A stretch of DNA of 64,000 bases from Panopea generosa (GCA_029582155.1 CM055907.1:12680133-12744132); one strand, 5' to 3'. Positions 45,641 to 58,096 are shown, counted from the stretch's first letter. Numbers and translations are program-made. Notes: a model not told the origin generated them from the sequence alone.

Positions 45641-46824
45641 AGGTATCAAACGTGTGGTTCTCTTGTGGTCTTGTTTAATTTAACTACCATACACGTGCAA
45701 ACATGCAGGTAAGGCTTGTCGTGTGTAATTAAGGTACCAAACGTGTGGTTCTCACGCCGTTCGTGCTTTAATTTTGTAAATTAGGTACAAAACGTGTGCT
45801 TAACATGCATTTGGCGCTTGCCTTGTGTAATTTAAGTACCAAACGTGTGGTTCTCATTCTGTTGGTGCCTGTCCTGTGTATGTTAGGTATCAAATGTGTG
45901 GTTCTCAAGCTGTTGGTTCTTCCCCTGTATAATTAATTACCAAACACATGCTTATCGTGCATATATCGCTTTTCTTGTGTAAGTTAGGTATCAGTATCAA
46001 ACGTGTGGTTCTCATGCTGTTGGTGCATGTCTTTTATATTTTAGGTATCAAATGTGTGGTTCTCATGCGGTTGGTGCTTCAACTGTGTAATTTAAGTACT
46101 AAACACATGCTTATCGTGCATGTAGCGCCTTTCTTGTGTAAATAAGGTATCAAACGTGTGGTTCTCATGCTATTGGTGCATGTCTTGTATATTTTAGGTA
46201 TCAAACGTGTGGTTCTCATGCGGTTGATATTTCAACTGTGTAATTTAAGTACCAAACACATGCTTATCGTGCATGTAGAACTGTTCTTGTGTTAGTTAGG
46301 TATCAAACGTGTGGTTCTCATGCTGTTGGTGCTTTAATCGTCTAATTTAGGTACCAGACGTGTAGTAATCTTGCAGTTGGTGCTTACCTTGTGTAATTTA
46401 AGTACCAAACGCGTGTCATGTGCTTCTCATGCAGGTAACACTGACTTGTCTTGTATAAAAGTATCAAACGTGTGCTTATTATGCATTCGGTGCTTTTCTT
46501 GTGTGAGTTAGGGACCAAACGCGTGCTTATCATGGAGTTGATGCTTGTCTTGTGTCATTTCAGTACCAAACATATGCACATTAATGGTGCAGGTGACACT
46601 TTTCTTGTGTAAAGCGTGTGGTTCTCATGTCGCAGGTGCTTTATTTGTGTAATTCAGGTACTAAACATGTGCTTTTAATGCCGTGTGAGGCTTAATTGTA
46701 TATTTTAGGTACCAAACGTGTGATTTTCATTTGGTTTGTGTTTGGCTTTTGTAATTTCAGTATCAAACAAGTTCTTACCTTGCAGGTAGTGCTTCTCCTT
46801 TGTAATGTAGTTACCAAACGTGTA
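45641..46824 (+). repeat. ~51-bp minisatellite, left part
   Basis: About 23 units around GGTATCAAACGTGTGGTTCT then CATGCTGTTGGTGCTTGTC and TTGTGTAATTTA. Units diverge by 10-25%. It is interrupted at 46825 by a DNA transposon and resumes at 52985. Confidence 0.9.
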
Positions 46825-46975
46825 TAGCCCGGCAGGATAGTGAAAAAATCTTTCAGTTAATGATGCAAGCATGAAACTTTTCATACCTAAAGTTTAACTA
46901 CTCCTAAATTGGAAAAACACATTAGCCACGTGAAATTTTCGTTACGGCGGCCATTTTCCAAGATGGCCGCCAAAC
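46825..46975 (+). repeat. Left terminal inverted repeat of CXC transposon
   Basis: Ends in a near-palindrome at 46946-46971 (GGCGGCCATTTT then AAGATGGCCGCC) that resembles two opposed YY1 sites (AAGATGGCGGC). Confidence 0.8.
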
Positions 46976-47943
46976 CCTTGATTTTCATTGTATTTACCTA
47001 TGGTACGTTTCGGTTTTGTGTTACTGTTGTGTTCGGAAACATTGTACTGGAATATAAATGGTTTCTGTGGACATATATAATTATAAGCTTTCTAAACATA
47101 TCCAGTAATAAGGTTTTAGAAGTGTTTTTGCGAATAAAATAAAAGAAAAGGTTCCTCTTCCCATAATTATTTAGTAGAATTTTTATCATTTTTTTAGGAA
47201 ATGTGGAAGATAACCAAATTAAAGCTCATAATACGTATCTTTTATGTCTATTTCTATTTAGGGTAATAGTAAAATTGACAACAAGTGAGATTTAAACGTC
47301 AGAAAACTATTTCATAACTATGAAAAGAAGAAAAACGGAAACTTTAAAATTAAAAAAAAATTCTAAAAAAAAAAAAAAATCAATGTCGTGTATCTACGGA
47401 CTGTAAATGAAAATATTTTGTCAAATTAATAATTAATTTCTTAATCAAGTTGATATATCGGTCTTACTAACCCTTATAACAAAAATAATATATATAAAGA
47501 GTGGTCGTCAAAGCACAACCTGGGCATACTGGTGACGCCACTGCTGTGAAACTCAGCATGGGGTCCAGTGTCAGCTATTTTTTTTTAATTTTAGTATCCC
47601 AAATGCTATCAAGCTTGCCCCACATACATTATCGCCATGGTAAATCTTGTATGTTTGTGAGATAGCCGCACCTGAATTGACAGGGTATGCCAGCGCGGGA
47701 GAGCCGAGCCAAGGATAACGGGGCTTTAGTTATCCGGAAGGTGTACAGATCGGACGGGATTTAAATGGCACTGGATGAACGATCGGGCTAGATGTAGGGC
47801 TTTTTTATTTTGGTTCGAATCTAGTTGTATCCCATACACCAATGTGCTTGTTATTTTTTCAAGGTGGTAAAAGGATAACCCCTCGGCCTTGGATTCTCAG
47901 ATATACATTTTGACAGCAATTGTTTATATTGAAAATAATCTAA
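46976..47943. other. 5' untranslated part of CXC transposon
   Basis: Non-coding. Poly-A-rich at 47349-47380; a more GC-rich block at 47640-47760 (GGGAGAGCCGAGCCAAGGAT) of unknown nature. The ORFs at 46909 and 46998 overlap in opposite directions and are not credible. Confidence 0.5.
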
Positions 47944-50900
47944 ATGATGACAGATTCGACGGTATTATCGCTATCTAAAGTAACTGATTGGCAGAAATGT
48001 TGTCTGTGTCAAACCGTCAAAGATGAGGATCTGAAATCTCCCCCTTCGAGGTATGAGGTGACACCAGATAGGGATGGCTATGCAATGATAGCAAGGAATT
48101 TTCCCTTATTTAAAGAAATACATCAGTTACCGATTATACTGGAACCAAAACGGTTAGACGATGGAGATGGAATAGCAGAGACCTTAAGGAAGAACAAAGC
48201 TGTATACCATCAGAGCTGTAGACTCCTGTTTAGTAACAGCAAGCTTGAGAGGGCGACGAAAAGGTCAGCTGGTCCCAGTAAGACTGTGAAAATTCCTGAA
48301 AAAACTAGACGGATGAGCTTGGAAACTCAAGTATGTTTTTTGTGTGAAAAGAAAGATCCGTCGCATGATCTCCGCCGTGTCATGACAATGGAGTTAGACA
48401 AGAGGCTGAACGAATGTGCAAGGACTCTAAATGATGGTAGACTTCTAGCAATTTTAAGTGCAGGAGATGCTGTCGCCCAAGAACTACAATACCATCGGTC
48501 GTGTTTAACAAAACTTTATAACAGGGAGAGGTCACATATAGTTATAGAGGAAAATATACCAAATGAAGACAGATATTTATATCCTCAAGTTTTCTCCGAG
48601 CTTCTTGTCTACCTTACAGAAACCATAACAAGTAGCAATGAGCCAGTGTTGTTTCGATTAGCAGATTTAGTCAGTCTCTATCGGCAACGATTGATACAGC
48701 TCGGTGTTGACGACCCTAGTATTAATTCAACAAGACTGAAAGAACAATTATTATCTGAAATGCCCTAATTAGAAGCGCATAAAAAGGGGAGAGATATACT
48801 TTTAGCATCTACTGAAGATATTGGTTCAGTTTTATCAACGGCCATGGATTATACTGAAGCCATCATTATCACCAAAGCTGCAAAAATCATACGAAAACGT
48901 ATGATCGATCATAAGTCCTCTTTTTCTGGAACATTTGATGACAGTTGTGTAGAAGATTCAATTCCATCTGTACTTCTTCAGTTTGTTTCTATGATAGAGC
49001 ATGGGGCTGACATTAAATCTCAGCTACGATTTGGAGCGTCTAAAACAGATTTGGCATTATCTCAGTTGCTTCAATATAACTGCTACACAAAATATCAAAC
49101 TGAAGGAAAACTGTTACGGCATTCAAAAGATCGTGAAACCCCTTTTCCTATATTTCTTGGACTGTCAGTATACTCGAAGACCAGAAAGAAACACCTCGTC
49201 GAATTGTTACATGATCATGGCCTAAGTATATCTTATGACAGGGTTCTGGAAGTTTCTGCTCAACTAGGTGATGCTGCAGTTGACAAATACAAGGCAGAAG
49301 GCGTTGTATGCCCAAACATCTTAAGAAAATCTGTGTTCACTACGTCAGCTATGGATAATATTGACCACAATCCATCAGCCACAACAGCCACATCGTCATT
49401 CCATGGCACGAGCATATCAATATTCCAACATCCCTCGGCAGGACATGAAGGAACTTTGCAAGAACGATGCCAGATTGATACGAAAGTAAAGACAATCTCC
49501 AAGCTTCCTGAATCGTACACAAATGTTCCGCCCGCTTTCTTCGGGAACAAAAATCCTCAACCTCCACATGTCGAAAGCCCAAACCTTCTTACGTCTGTTG
49601 ATCTTAAACCGGATTTCGAATGGTTACAAAAGGTGTGTCTTTCTGACACGGTTAATTCTGATAGAGTTGACATATCATGGGCGGTCCATCACGCTTCAAT
49701 GAAGAGAGGCCCTTCATTTGAGGTTACCATTACATCATTATTGCCACTTCTAAGGGAACAAGCTCATTCTGTTGCAACCATTTGTCATTGCTTGAACAAA
49801 ATCAAGGAAGTTGTATCTCACCTGAATCCGGGTCAAGTTCCTGTGGTAGCTGCTGATCAACCAATATTTGCCACAGCAAAACAGGTTCAGTGGCACTGGC
49901 CAGACAAGTACGGCGAAGACAGATTTGTGATTATGTTTGGTGGACTTCATATTGAAATGGCTGCTCTGAAATCGTTAGGTACTCTGTTGCAAGATAGTGG
50001 ATGGACTACTGCTCTTGTAGAATCTGGAATAACAACTACCGGTACTGCCGATTCATTCCTTTCTGCATCAAGTGTGACAAGGACACGTCAAATGCATCAA
50101 GTGACAGCTAGTTGTCTGTATAAGCTTTTGAAGGAATCTTATGAGGCATATGTAATTGAAGTACGGACTGATGATCAACAGGAACAAAGTTTCGAAGATT
50201 GGTGTGACATGCGCAAGACCCAGAGCCCGCAATTTCAGTATTGGTATTTGATATTTGAAATGGAACTTTCAATATTAGCCCTGATAAGATCTTTCAGAGA
50301 GGCAAATTTTGACCTGTATTGCCAAGCTTTGCAAAAACTAATACCATTCTTCTTTGCAAACAACAATATCAATTACGCTCGCTGGTTACCAATTCATCTC
50401 AGAGATATGTTACGTCTTGGTAGCACTCATCCTCAAATAAAGAGTGAATTTATCAAGGGCAATTTCATAGTTCATAAATCCAAACGTGGATTCTCTGCTT
50501 TGGCAATGGATCAGGCCCATGAACATGCAAACGCTGTCATTAAGGGAGAAGGTGGGGCGATCGGTATTACAGAAGATCCCTCTGCGCTTAGAAGATGGAT
50601 GGTTGCTGGTCCAGAAATAAGCCATCTTGTCAATACGTATGAGGAGATTTCTGAACAGAAAGAAGCAAACGAAGAAGAAAGGCATCTTGAACAGACTACT
50701 CATGCACAAAGAACTTTCTTGGATCGCGTCTCAAAGTTGTACAACACTATAAGAGAGATGGATAATCCCTTCATGGAAGAATCAAAAGATCTGTTGACTA
50801 TTGATTCAAAACAAGTTGCCCACCCGAGTGTAGCTGAAAGGCTTGCAACTCATTATGAAAAGGGCAAGGAAAAATTTGATGAATTTATAGCCAGTCTGTC

Positions 50901-52422
50901 TACTGGATCAGAGAGCAAGTTTTATGACCCGATAAAGAAGCAGAAGTTAGCTTTTTTCTCTCAAAATCCAGATGATTCATCTAAAGATATGAAGCAGAAA
51001 ATACTGAAAGACGATTGTGCACTCTTCTCACAGTTGTTCATATCTTGCCAAGCCAGAGACTGTGATTTGAATGACTTTTTCAAACACGAGAATCAACCTT
51101 TCCCTGCAGCCTTGAGTGATGGTGGTAGACTCCATTCATGTCAGAAATCCCAGCTTGCAAGTATTCTTGAGGATGCAGCAATAAATTCTGATGAAAGTCC
51201 TGAAGTAGAGGCATTGATTATTGATGGTTCAGCATTAGTAAATTCAATAACACCCAGAATCTCAAAAACATTTGATCAGTATGCCGAACTTGAGGTCCTT
51301 CCTAAAATGCAAAAGTATAGCTCAACATATGCTAGAACTGATATTGTGTTTGATGTTTATAAACCACAAAGCCTAAAAGCAGAAACTCGCTCGAAAAGAG
51401 GCTTCGGGACACGCCAAAGAGTAACAGGAAGAGGAAAGGTTTCCAAGAATTGGCATAGTTTTATGAGGGACAGTTCAAATAAAACCGAGCTCTTTGAGTT
51501 CCTAGCAGATAAGATTGCTGAAAACTGCACAGGTAACGTTGTTTATGTTACTCGAGGAGAGAATGTTATTTGCAATCAGATGGTTGATGTGGATCATTTG
51601 TCTCCTTGCAATCATGAGGAGGCTGACACAAGAATATTTGTACATGTCAAACACAGTATTGAAGAAGGAAAGAAGCGAGTTATGATTAAGGCAAATGACA
51701 CAGATATTTTTGTAATTGCTTTGAGCGTTTTCTCCAATCTCAAAGAACTAGGCTTACAACAACTTTGGATTGAGTTTGGTACAGGCAAAAATTTGAGATG
51801 GATACCTGTGCATGATATTACTAATGGTATCACGCAGGAAAAGTCGAAAGGTATTTTATTTTTCCATGCTTTCTCTGGGTGTGATAATGTATCAGGTTTT
51901 AAAGGGAAAGGCAAGAAATCTTTATGGCAAACCTGGGATTTGTGCCCAGATGTATCTTATGTGTTCAAGAAGTTAAGTAGATATCCCCCAGTAGTAGATG
52001 AGATGTATATTCAGATCCTTGAGATGTATGTTGTTTCCCTATACGACAGATCAAGTCCTGTGACAACCGTTAATGAAGCAAGATTTGACATGTTTGCTCG
52101 AAAACAGCGTTCGTTTGACGCCATTCCACCTACCAGATCAGCATTAGTTGAACATATAAGAAGGGCATCTTACCAGGCAGGTTGCATTTGGGCCCAATCC
52201 ATGGTATGCATAATGGAAGAAACCAATCCAAGTGACTGGGGTTGGACGCTTAAAGACAACACATGGAGTGTTGTGTGGACTACACTTCCTCAGATCGCAG
52301 ATTCGTGTAAACAACTAACCAAATGTGGTTGCAAGAAAGAATGTCGAGGCCGATGCAAATGTCACAAACTGAGTTTACCGTGTACTGCTCTTTGTAGTTG
52401 TATCTGTGATATATGTAGTTAG
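47944..52422 (+). pseudogene. Transposon protein: zinc modules, RNase H-like core, PIN/XPG-like nuclease, CXC domain
   Basis: One 1,492-codon frame broken by a single TAA at 48766-48768 (275 codons before it, 1,192 open from ATG 48844). N-terminus: two Zn modules, C19-x2-C22 with H89-x2-C92 and C131-x2-C134 with H184-x2-C187. Residue numbers now count from 48844: DNIDHNP near 172, AADQPIF (D338), FGGLHIEM and MDQAHEHANAV (D556, E560) are candidate acidic residues of an RNase H-like transposase. LIIDGSALV (D794), HEEADTRI (E925-D928), NDTDIF (D952, D954) and SGCDN (D1014) match the acidic layout of PIN/XPG nucleases. C1161-C1191 is a CXC (tesmin-like) DNA-binding cluster with ten Cys. TAA may be a CAA change, read through, or split the protein; start at 48844 is otherwise arbitrary. 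Confidence 0.8.
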
Positions 52423-52833
52423 TTTAATTAGCTTGGATTGGATTGGATTGATGCCAGACACGAACTCAAAAAGGGGTTTGTTCAATATTGTATTATTTAT
52501 TGTGTGTACATATTCTTTAATTTAGTTCTAAATGATGTAGAAAGGCTGTTTTGCCTCTTGAAAACTGTTTAGTTGAATAATGTTCATTCTGGAGGAGATT
52601 TTGTTCATTGAATATATTGTATTGTTGTTATGTATTAGATAATTTAGATTTTTTTCCGCCAATTTTAGTTCAAAATGGCCGCCAAATGTAAGATAATGAT
52701 GGCTTTTGCATATTTGTGTTGAAATGTGTATATAGTAAGGTCAGATACTAAGAATTGTAACATTTTATACGTCTGTTGGAATTTTAGGTGCGATTTAGAC
52801 TGTTTCTCCTTTAAACCTGCATTCAATGTCCGC
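52423..52833. other. 3' untranslated part of CXC transposon
   Basis: Short tandem GGATTGGATTG just after the stop, then an internal AAAATGGCCGCCAAATG at 52672-52688, a third copy of the TIR motif. No gene. Confidence 0.6.
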
Positions 52834-52984
52834 CATCTTGAAAAATGGCCGCCATATTAAACTTTTTTCGTGGCTAATGTGCTTTTTTGTCAGAGGGATA
52901 GATGAGCTTAATTCATGCAAAATTTGGTGCTTGCATCATTAAGTGAAAGATTCTTGTGATATTTTGAGTTAAGCTGCCCAGCTA
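52829..52984 (-). repeat. Right terminal inverted repeat of CXC transposon
   Basis: Reverse complement pairs with 46825-46975; contains TCCGCCATCTTG and AAAATGGCCGCC at 52829-52853. Confidence 0.8.
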
Positions 52985-53365
52985 GTAGTTCCCATGCCGT
53001 AGTTGCTTTAATTTTGTTATATAGTAATTAAAGGTTTGCTTATCATGGAGTTGGTGCTTGACTTGAGAAATTCAAGTACCAACCACCTACCCTTTTATCA
53101 TGCAGGTAACACTTGTCTTGTGTAATTTAAGTACATAAGGTGTGGTTCTCATGCCGTTAGTGCTTTAATAGTGTAATACATGTACCAAACGTGTGCATAT
53201 CATGCAGTTGGTGATTGTCTTGGGTAATATAGGTAACGCTGGTGCTTTAATTGTGTAATTTTTGTACCAAACATGGAGATGGTGCTTGTCTTATGTGTAA
53301 TATAAGTACGGAACACGTGCTTATCATGCATGTAGTGCTTGTCTTGTGTAATTTAGATAGAAAAT
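52985..53365 (+). repeat. ~51-bp minisatellite, right part
   Basis: About 7 units (GTAGTTCCCATGCCGTAGTT, CAAACGTGTGCATATCATGC), continuing the array of 45641-46824 after the transposon. Confidence 0.85.
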
Positions 53366-53569
53366 GAGGACGCCTAGTGTTGCTTTTTCGCTACAATCAG
53401 TGTTCTCATTCGCTGTTTGACCGCCTGGTAAAGTTACACAAAATAATTATACATGTATTTGTTAAATAAAAAAAACTCACATAGAATGATATGCCACTCG
53501 TATCTCCTGACTAAAAATTAATGAATTTTCACCCGAAGGATTTGCCAAATTAATCATTCAGAAATCTAC
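53366..53569. other. No gene seen
   Basis: Short AT-rich spacer. Confidence 0.5.
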
Positions 53570-53860
53570 GATTGTGATAGTACGATGGTACGATGGTGAT
53601 AAGCGATGGCACGAAGATGCGAAGTTAAATAGCGTCTTCGTTTTCGTGCTGTCGTGCCATCGCTCCATCACCATCGTGTCATCGTGTTATTGCGTCTTCG
53701 TCATCGTGACATCGCGCTATCACCATCGTGCTATCGTGTTATCGTATCTTCGTCATCGTGCATCGCTCCATCTCCATCGTGCTATCGTATTGTCGTGCCA
53801 TCACCATCGTGCCATCGCGTTATCGTGACATCGCGTGTGCCTGTTGACAAAACGATAGCA
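53570..53860. repeat. CATCGTG low-complexity, partly palindromic
   Basis: Irregular words CCATCGTGCTATCGTGTTAT on the right and their complement (TACGATGGTGATAAGCGATG) on the left at 53580-53625, giving a loose inverted structure. Rich in CpG. The two ORFs are compositional. Confidence 0.8.
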
Positions 53861-54127
53861 CGATGACCCTAACGGAACACCGTAGAAATCACAGACAACA
53901 GCTTTTTTATACATTGCAAGCCATTTTAAAATGTTTATAGTGTTTTCATCATGCGAATCGATCATGAATTAAAACGTTGCAGTTTGCATTACACTTTTAA
54001 GTAATTGCCTTTTTGAGTTGCAGTATATAAATTTTGATATTATTAGTACTTCATCAATTTTATACATTATTTTCTAGGAATGGCCTCGATTTGTAGAGAC
54101 TTTTATTTTTTTGACGAGATGAGTTAT

Positions 54128-54712
54128 TACACACTGATATGCCTTCTTTATATACTGATGTGCGCTCAGTATATACTGATGTGGGCATGACACACTGATG
54201 TGCCTTCTTTATATACTGATGTGCGCTCAGTACATACTGATGTGGGCATGACACACTGATGTGCCTTCTTTATATACTGATGTGCGCTCAGTACATACTG
54301 ATGTGGGCATGACACACTGATGTGCCTTCTTTACATACTGGTGTGCGCTCAGTACATACTGGTGTGGGCATGACACATTGATGTGCCATCATTATATACT
54401 GATGTGCGCTCAGTACATACTGATGTGCGCTCAGTACATACTGGTGTGCGCTCAGTAATACTGGTGTGCGCTCAGTACATACTGATGTGGGCATGACACA
54501 TTGATGTGCCTTCGGTATATACTAATTTTGCGCTCAGTACATACTGGTGTGCGCTCATGACACATTGATGTGCCATCATTATATACTTGTGTGCGCTCAG
54601 TACATACTGATGTGTGCTCATAACACATTGATGTGCCTTCATTTTATACTGATGTGCGCTCAGTACATACTGATGTGCGCTCGTGACACATTGATGTGCG
54701 TTCACTATATTG
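54128..54712 (+). repeat. ~61-bp minisatellite
   Basis: Units of GACACACTGATGTGCCTTCT, then TATATACTGATGTGCGCTCA, GTACATACTGATGTGGGCAT; each is made of ~20-bp subrepeats around ACTGATGTG. About 9-10 units. Minus-strand ORFs of 60-138 codons arise from it. Confidence 0.95.
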
Positions 54713-55370
54713 AAAAAAGTAAACGGTGAATACCGTCTGACCCGGCTCGAAACGGAGATATACAAGTTAAAAAAAGAAGTAAAGGAAATGATAAAATCTC
54801 GGGTTTCCCCATAGTATTCCTTTGTATAGTAAAAATCCCTATACACGGCACCTCTACATCCAAGTCCCTTGAGTTGTAGAATGTTCAATCCCCTGCTGAC
54901 GTAAGGACACTTTATATCGTATCTGAAACAAATAACTGACTGGTTCTTGACACTTCATAATTTCATTCATTTTGGAAAAATAATTGAAATTATGAGGAAA
55001 AAGCATTGATGGAATAGCACTCGTTTCATTAACCAAATCTTATTGGCTATTGATAGATAATGCTTCAGATCTCAAACCAAATTTATTATTGAACATAATA
55101 TTTTTATTATGGATAAAAAAATGAGGATTAGCCATTAACATAGTATTCCTTGTCAATACTTTTTTTAAATGGGGTTTAGACATTTCCAACATATTTCGGG
55201 TTATATATGGCATATCCAGTTTATGGGTGGAGGAATACCTCAGAATGAATCTGAGTAGAGTCATCGTCTTTTGGCATGTAATTGTTAAAGTATTTCACAT
55301 AAAGTTTAAGGAGCGAGCCATCATCAAATGCTATGTTCGAATTTAAGTCCATTGGTGTAGGAGCGTTTCA
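54713..55370. other. No gene seen
   Basis: Unique AT-rich sequence. ORFs of 60-87 codons on the minus strand (54854, 55040) show no recognisable feature. Confidence 0.45.
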
Positions 55371-55378
55371 ATTATTTT

Positions 55379-55428
55379 TTGGTGGTGGTGTGTGTGTGTG
55401 TGGGGGGGAGGGGGGGGGGGGCTGAGGA
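55379..55428 (+). repeat. GT and poly-G tract
   Basis: (GGT)n, (GT)n then about 25 bases with runs of 7, 12 and more G: a potential G-quadruplex on the plus strand. A C-rich stretch at 55510-55535 could pair with it. Confidence 0.85.
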
Positions 55429-56823
55429 GACAGTGTATAAGGATGTACTTCCAGGCTCTGAAGTATATGCTGAAACTGAAATTGGGGGACAGAGGGTCGG
55501 GGCCTTGCCTCTTGCCCCCTCCCCACCCCCGGCTCCTACGCCTACGAAGTCTACAATGCTATCTAATGATATACTTCTAACTTTAATTCCTTGTGTGCAA
55601 AGTCGTACATCATATAATGATGTGCAGCAGCTGTAAAGACATGTTCGTACAAATGTTTCATAAATCAACAAAAGTGGAATGTTTTGTGGTAATTAATCAT
55701 TGATATTTGATTATAAATTTGTCTTATATTGACCAATTATTGTTCGTTAAATGCTTGTAAATAATCATACTTGGCGCATTGAACTAACAATAATAATAAT
55801 GATAATAATAATTATTAATATTATAATAATAATACTGGCTCTATACTGAGAAAACTCAGTTGGACTAAGTCACAGTCTAATCTTCACTGAGGTCCTCCAC
55901 AACAAAATATTACAAGAACAGTGTTAAACATTAATTAACAAATAAACATCAAATATACTTATATAGATAAGTATTAATAAACACAAATGACTGGAATGCT
56001 ATGATCTGCTCCACTAAAGACATTTACGTTTAAACAGTAAACGACTGCTGACTGACTATTTAATACAATCAAGGATGGAATATGACAAATATTTTCTGAA
56101 TAATTGACAGCTTGGCTTTGGGATATACAACAAATTTTAGGATTAATACTTATCCCGCATATAAATATGATAAATTTTAAAAGAGACATGTTTTTTTTCA
56201 ATTATAATACTTTTTATTTAAACATACACATACAATTATCAACATGAAAATCAACTCTATATTCTATTATATTTACTGTCCTGCAGACAAATTATGTGAA
56301 CTTGCTTTTGAAACAAACGTTTAAGCCGTAAAATTACAAATAAAGATCTTGACTAGTTACCTTGAGCTTAACATATTGCTATATTTCTATATCTAAGTTA
56401 GCTATTTTAATCGTTCGAGTTCGTTCTATGCGACAAACACAGGAATCGATATGAGAACGTAACATATTGAGCTCAAATATATATGTTCATATCATACAGT
56501 AATTACTTTCTGTTGATCTTTTTTTGGTTGTTTAATTCAGCTGTTACATTACAATTTGATACAGGGGAGTTTTCGCCTGTTAAATAAAATCAAATCCCCT
56601 TTTCTGTACTAAAACGTTGGTATCGTCCATATACTTAAGAAAATGTTAAATTGCTAGAATATTTTCATATCTAGCATCATTTTACAGAAACCAGACGTTG
56701 TGGAAATTCTTTTTTTTTTATTTTTGAAGGTCTTCAATGTAAAATGCATCTTCCATATTCTAGCAGATATTTTACGATTTGAAGAAAAATTATTTGGAAA
56801 AAAAATCGCATTTTTGAATGCTC
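55429..56823. other. No gene seen
   Basis: AT-rich; AAT/ATA trinucleotide-like stretch at 55788-55838. No protein recognised. Confidence 0.5.
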
Positions 56824-57592
56824 CATAGGAATAACCATGTCTCACATAGGAATAACTAGGTCTCACATAGGAATAACCATGTCTCACATAAGAATAGACA
56901 GGTCTCATATTGGAATAACTAGGTGTCACATAGGAATAAATATGTCTCACATAGGAATAACTAGGTGTCAGATAGGAATAACTAGGGGTCACATAGGAAT
57001 GAACAGGTGTCACATAGGAATAAATATGTCTCACATAGGAATAACTAAGTCTCATATAGGAATAACCAGGTCTCACATAGGAATAACTAAGTGTCCGATA
57101 GGAATAACTAGGGGTCACAAAGGAATGAACAGGTGTCACATGGGAATAGATAGATGTCACATAGGAATAACTAGGTGCCACATAGGAATAACTAGGTGTC
57201 CGATAGGAATAACTAGGGGTCACATAGGAATAAATATGTGTCACATTGGAATAGATAGGTGTCACATAGGAATAACTAGGTGTCACATGTGAATAACTAG
57301 TCTCCACATAGGAATAAATAGGTGTCACATTGGAATAACCAAATCTGACAAAGGAATAAATAGGTGTCACATAGGAATATATAAGTGTCACTTAGGAATA
57401 AATATATGTCACATAGGAATAACCCTGTCTCACACAAAAATAACCAAGGTTTCACATATGAATAACTATGTGTCACATAGGAATAAATAGGGGTCACATA
57501 GGAATAAATAGGTGTCATAGGAATAACCAGGTCTCACATAGGAATAAAAGGTGTCGAATCAGAATAACTAGGTGTCACACAGAAATAATAGA
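56824..57592 (+). repeat. 21-bp minisatellite, ~36 units, open in both directions
   Basis: Units such as GTCTCACATAGGAATAACTA and GTGTCACATAGGAATAACTA, near 21 bp, so the frame is kept. The plus strand reads as repeats of SHIGITR (56837-57292, 151 codons); the minus strand as YSYVTPS-type heptapeptides (57391-56654, 245 codons). No signal peptide, splice site or promoter was found, and indels change the frame near 57300, so I take it as a satellite. Confidence 0.95.
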
Positions 57593-58096
57593 AACAATGA
57601 CAGGTTCACGCAGTGTAAAACTATTTCAAAATTTTCACACTATTTTTCCATACTGTTATGCTATGACCTGGAGGAGGGATATTATAAAAGCGTATGTCCA
57701 GTTATGATATTTTATTCCAAGAGTGACCGATATGTAATGATGCTATCTAAGAGGAAACATCTAGTCTATGGAACCAATAGTAACTCATATAATGCTGATT
57801 GTGTATACATATACATATTGCATAGCTATAGTTTTGTCTCATAAAGTAACACATACGAGATTTACTAGCCATTACAGTTGCACGTTGTATTGCACAAAAT
57901 CAATATATATAATCAAAAATTGCTGACACTCTAAAATTTCACATGGACATGTTAAAAGGTTCTAGAGCCATTCTTTTAATTTGTCGATATGGTTTTTAAA
58001 GATATTATTTAAATCTGTGTGTGAGTGCTTTTGCCTATAGACATTGAGTCTTCCAGCTTCCTTTGAGCTATATTTTTTAAGTGTGTGTATGCTGTA
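57593..58096. other. No gene seen
   Basis: Unique sequence following the array; no conserved feature. Confidence 0.45.

Larger units (their letters stand above)
46825..52984 (+). mobile_element. CXC-domain DNA transposon, 6.16 kb (Academ-like candidate)
   Basis: Ends TAGCCCGGCAGGATA at 46825 and, inward from 52984 on the other strand, TAGCTGGGCAGCTTA. Inverted similarity continues imperfectly for ~150 bp, with near-identical blocks AATCTTTCA-TTAATGATGCAAGCA and CACATTAGCCACG, then GGCGGCCATTTT-CAAGATGGC. GTA flanks both sides (46822-46824, 52985-52987), and the interrupted ~51-bp minisatellite resumes in phase. It carries a single long gene. Large proteins with a nuclease of XPG type and short 3-4 bp duplications point to Academ-like elements, but this is from memory and not proven. 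The clean junction and nearly open frame suggest a recent insertion. Confidence 0.8.

Noticed and set aside
46825-52984. CXC gene as a host gene
   Set aside because: Flanked by long inverted repeats and a 3-bp duplication inside a satellite that resumes on the other side; the coding region is intronless.
56824-57592. CRISPR-like regular array
   Set aside because: Units are contiguous 21-bp repeats without unique spacers, in eukaryotic DNA.
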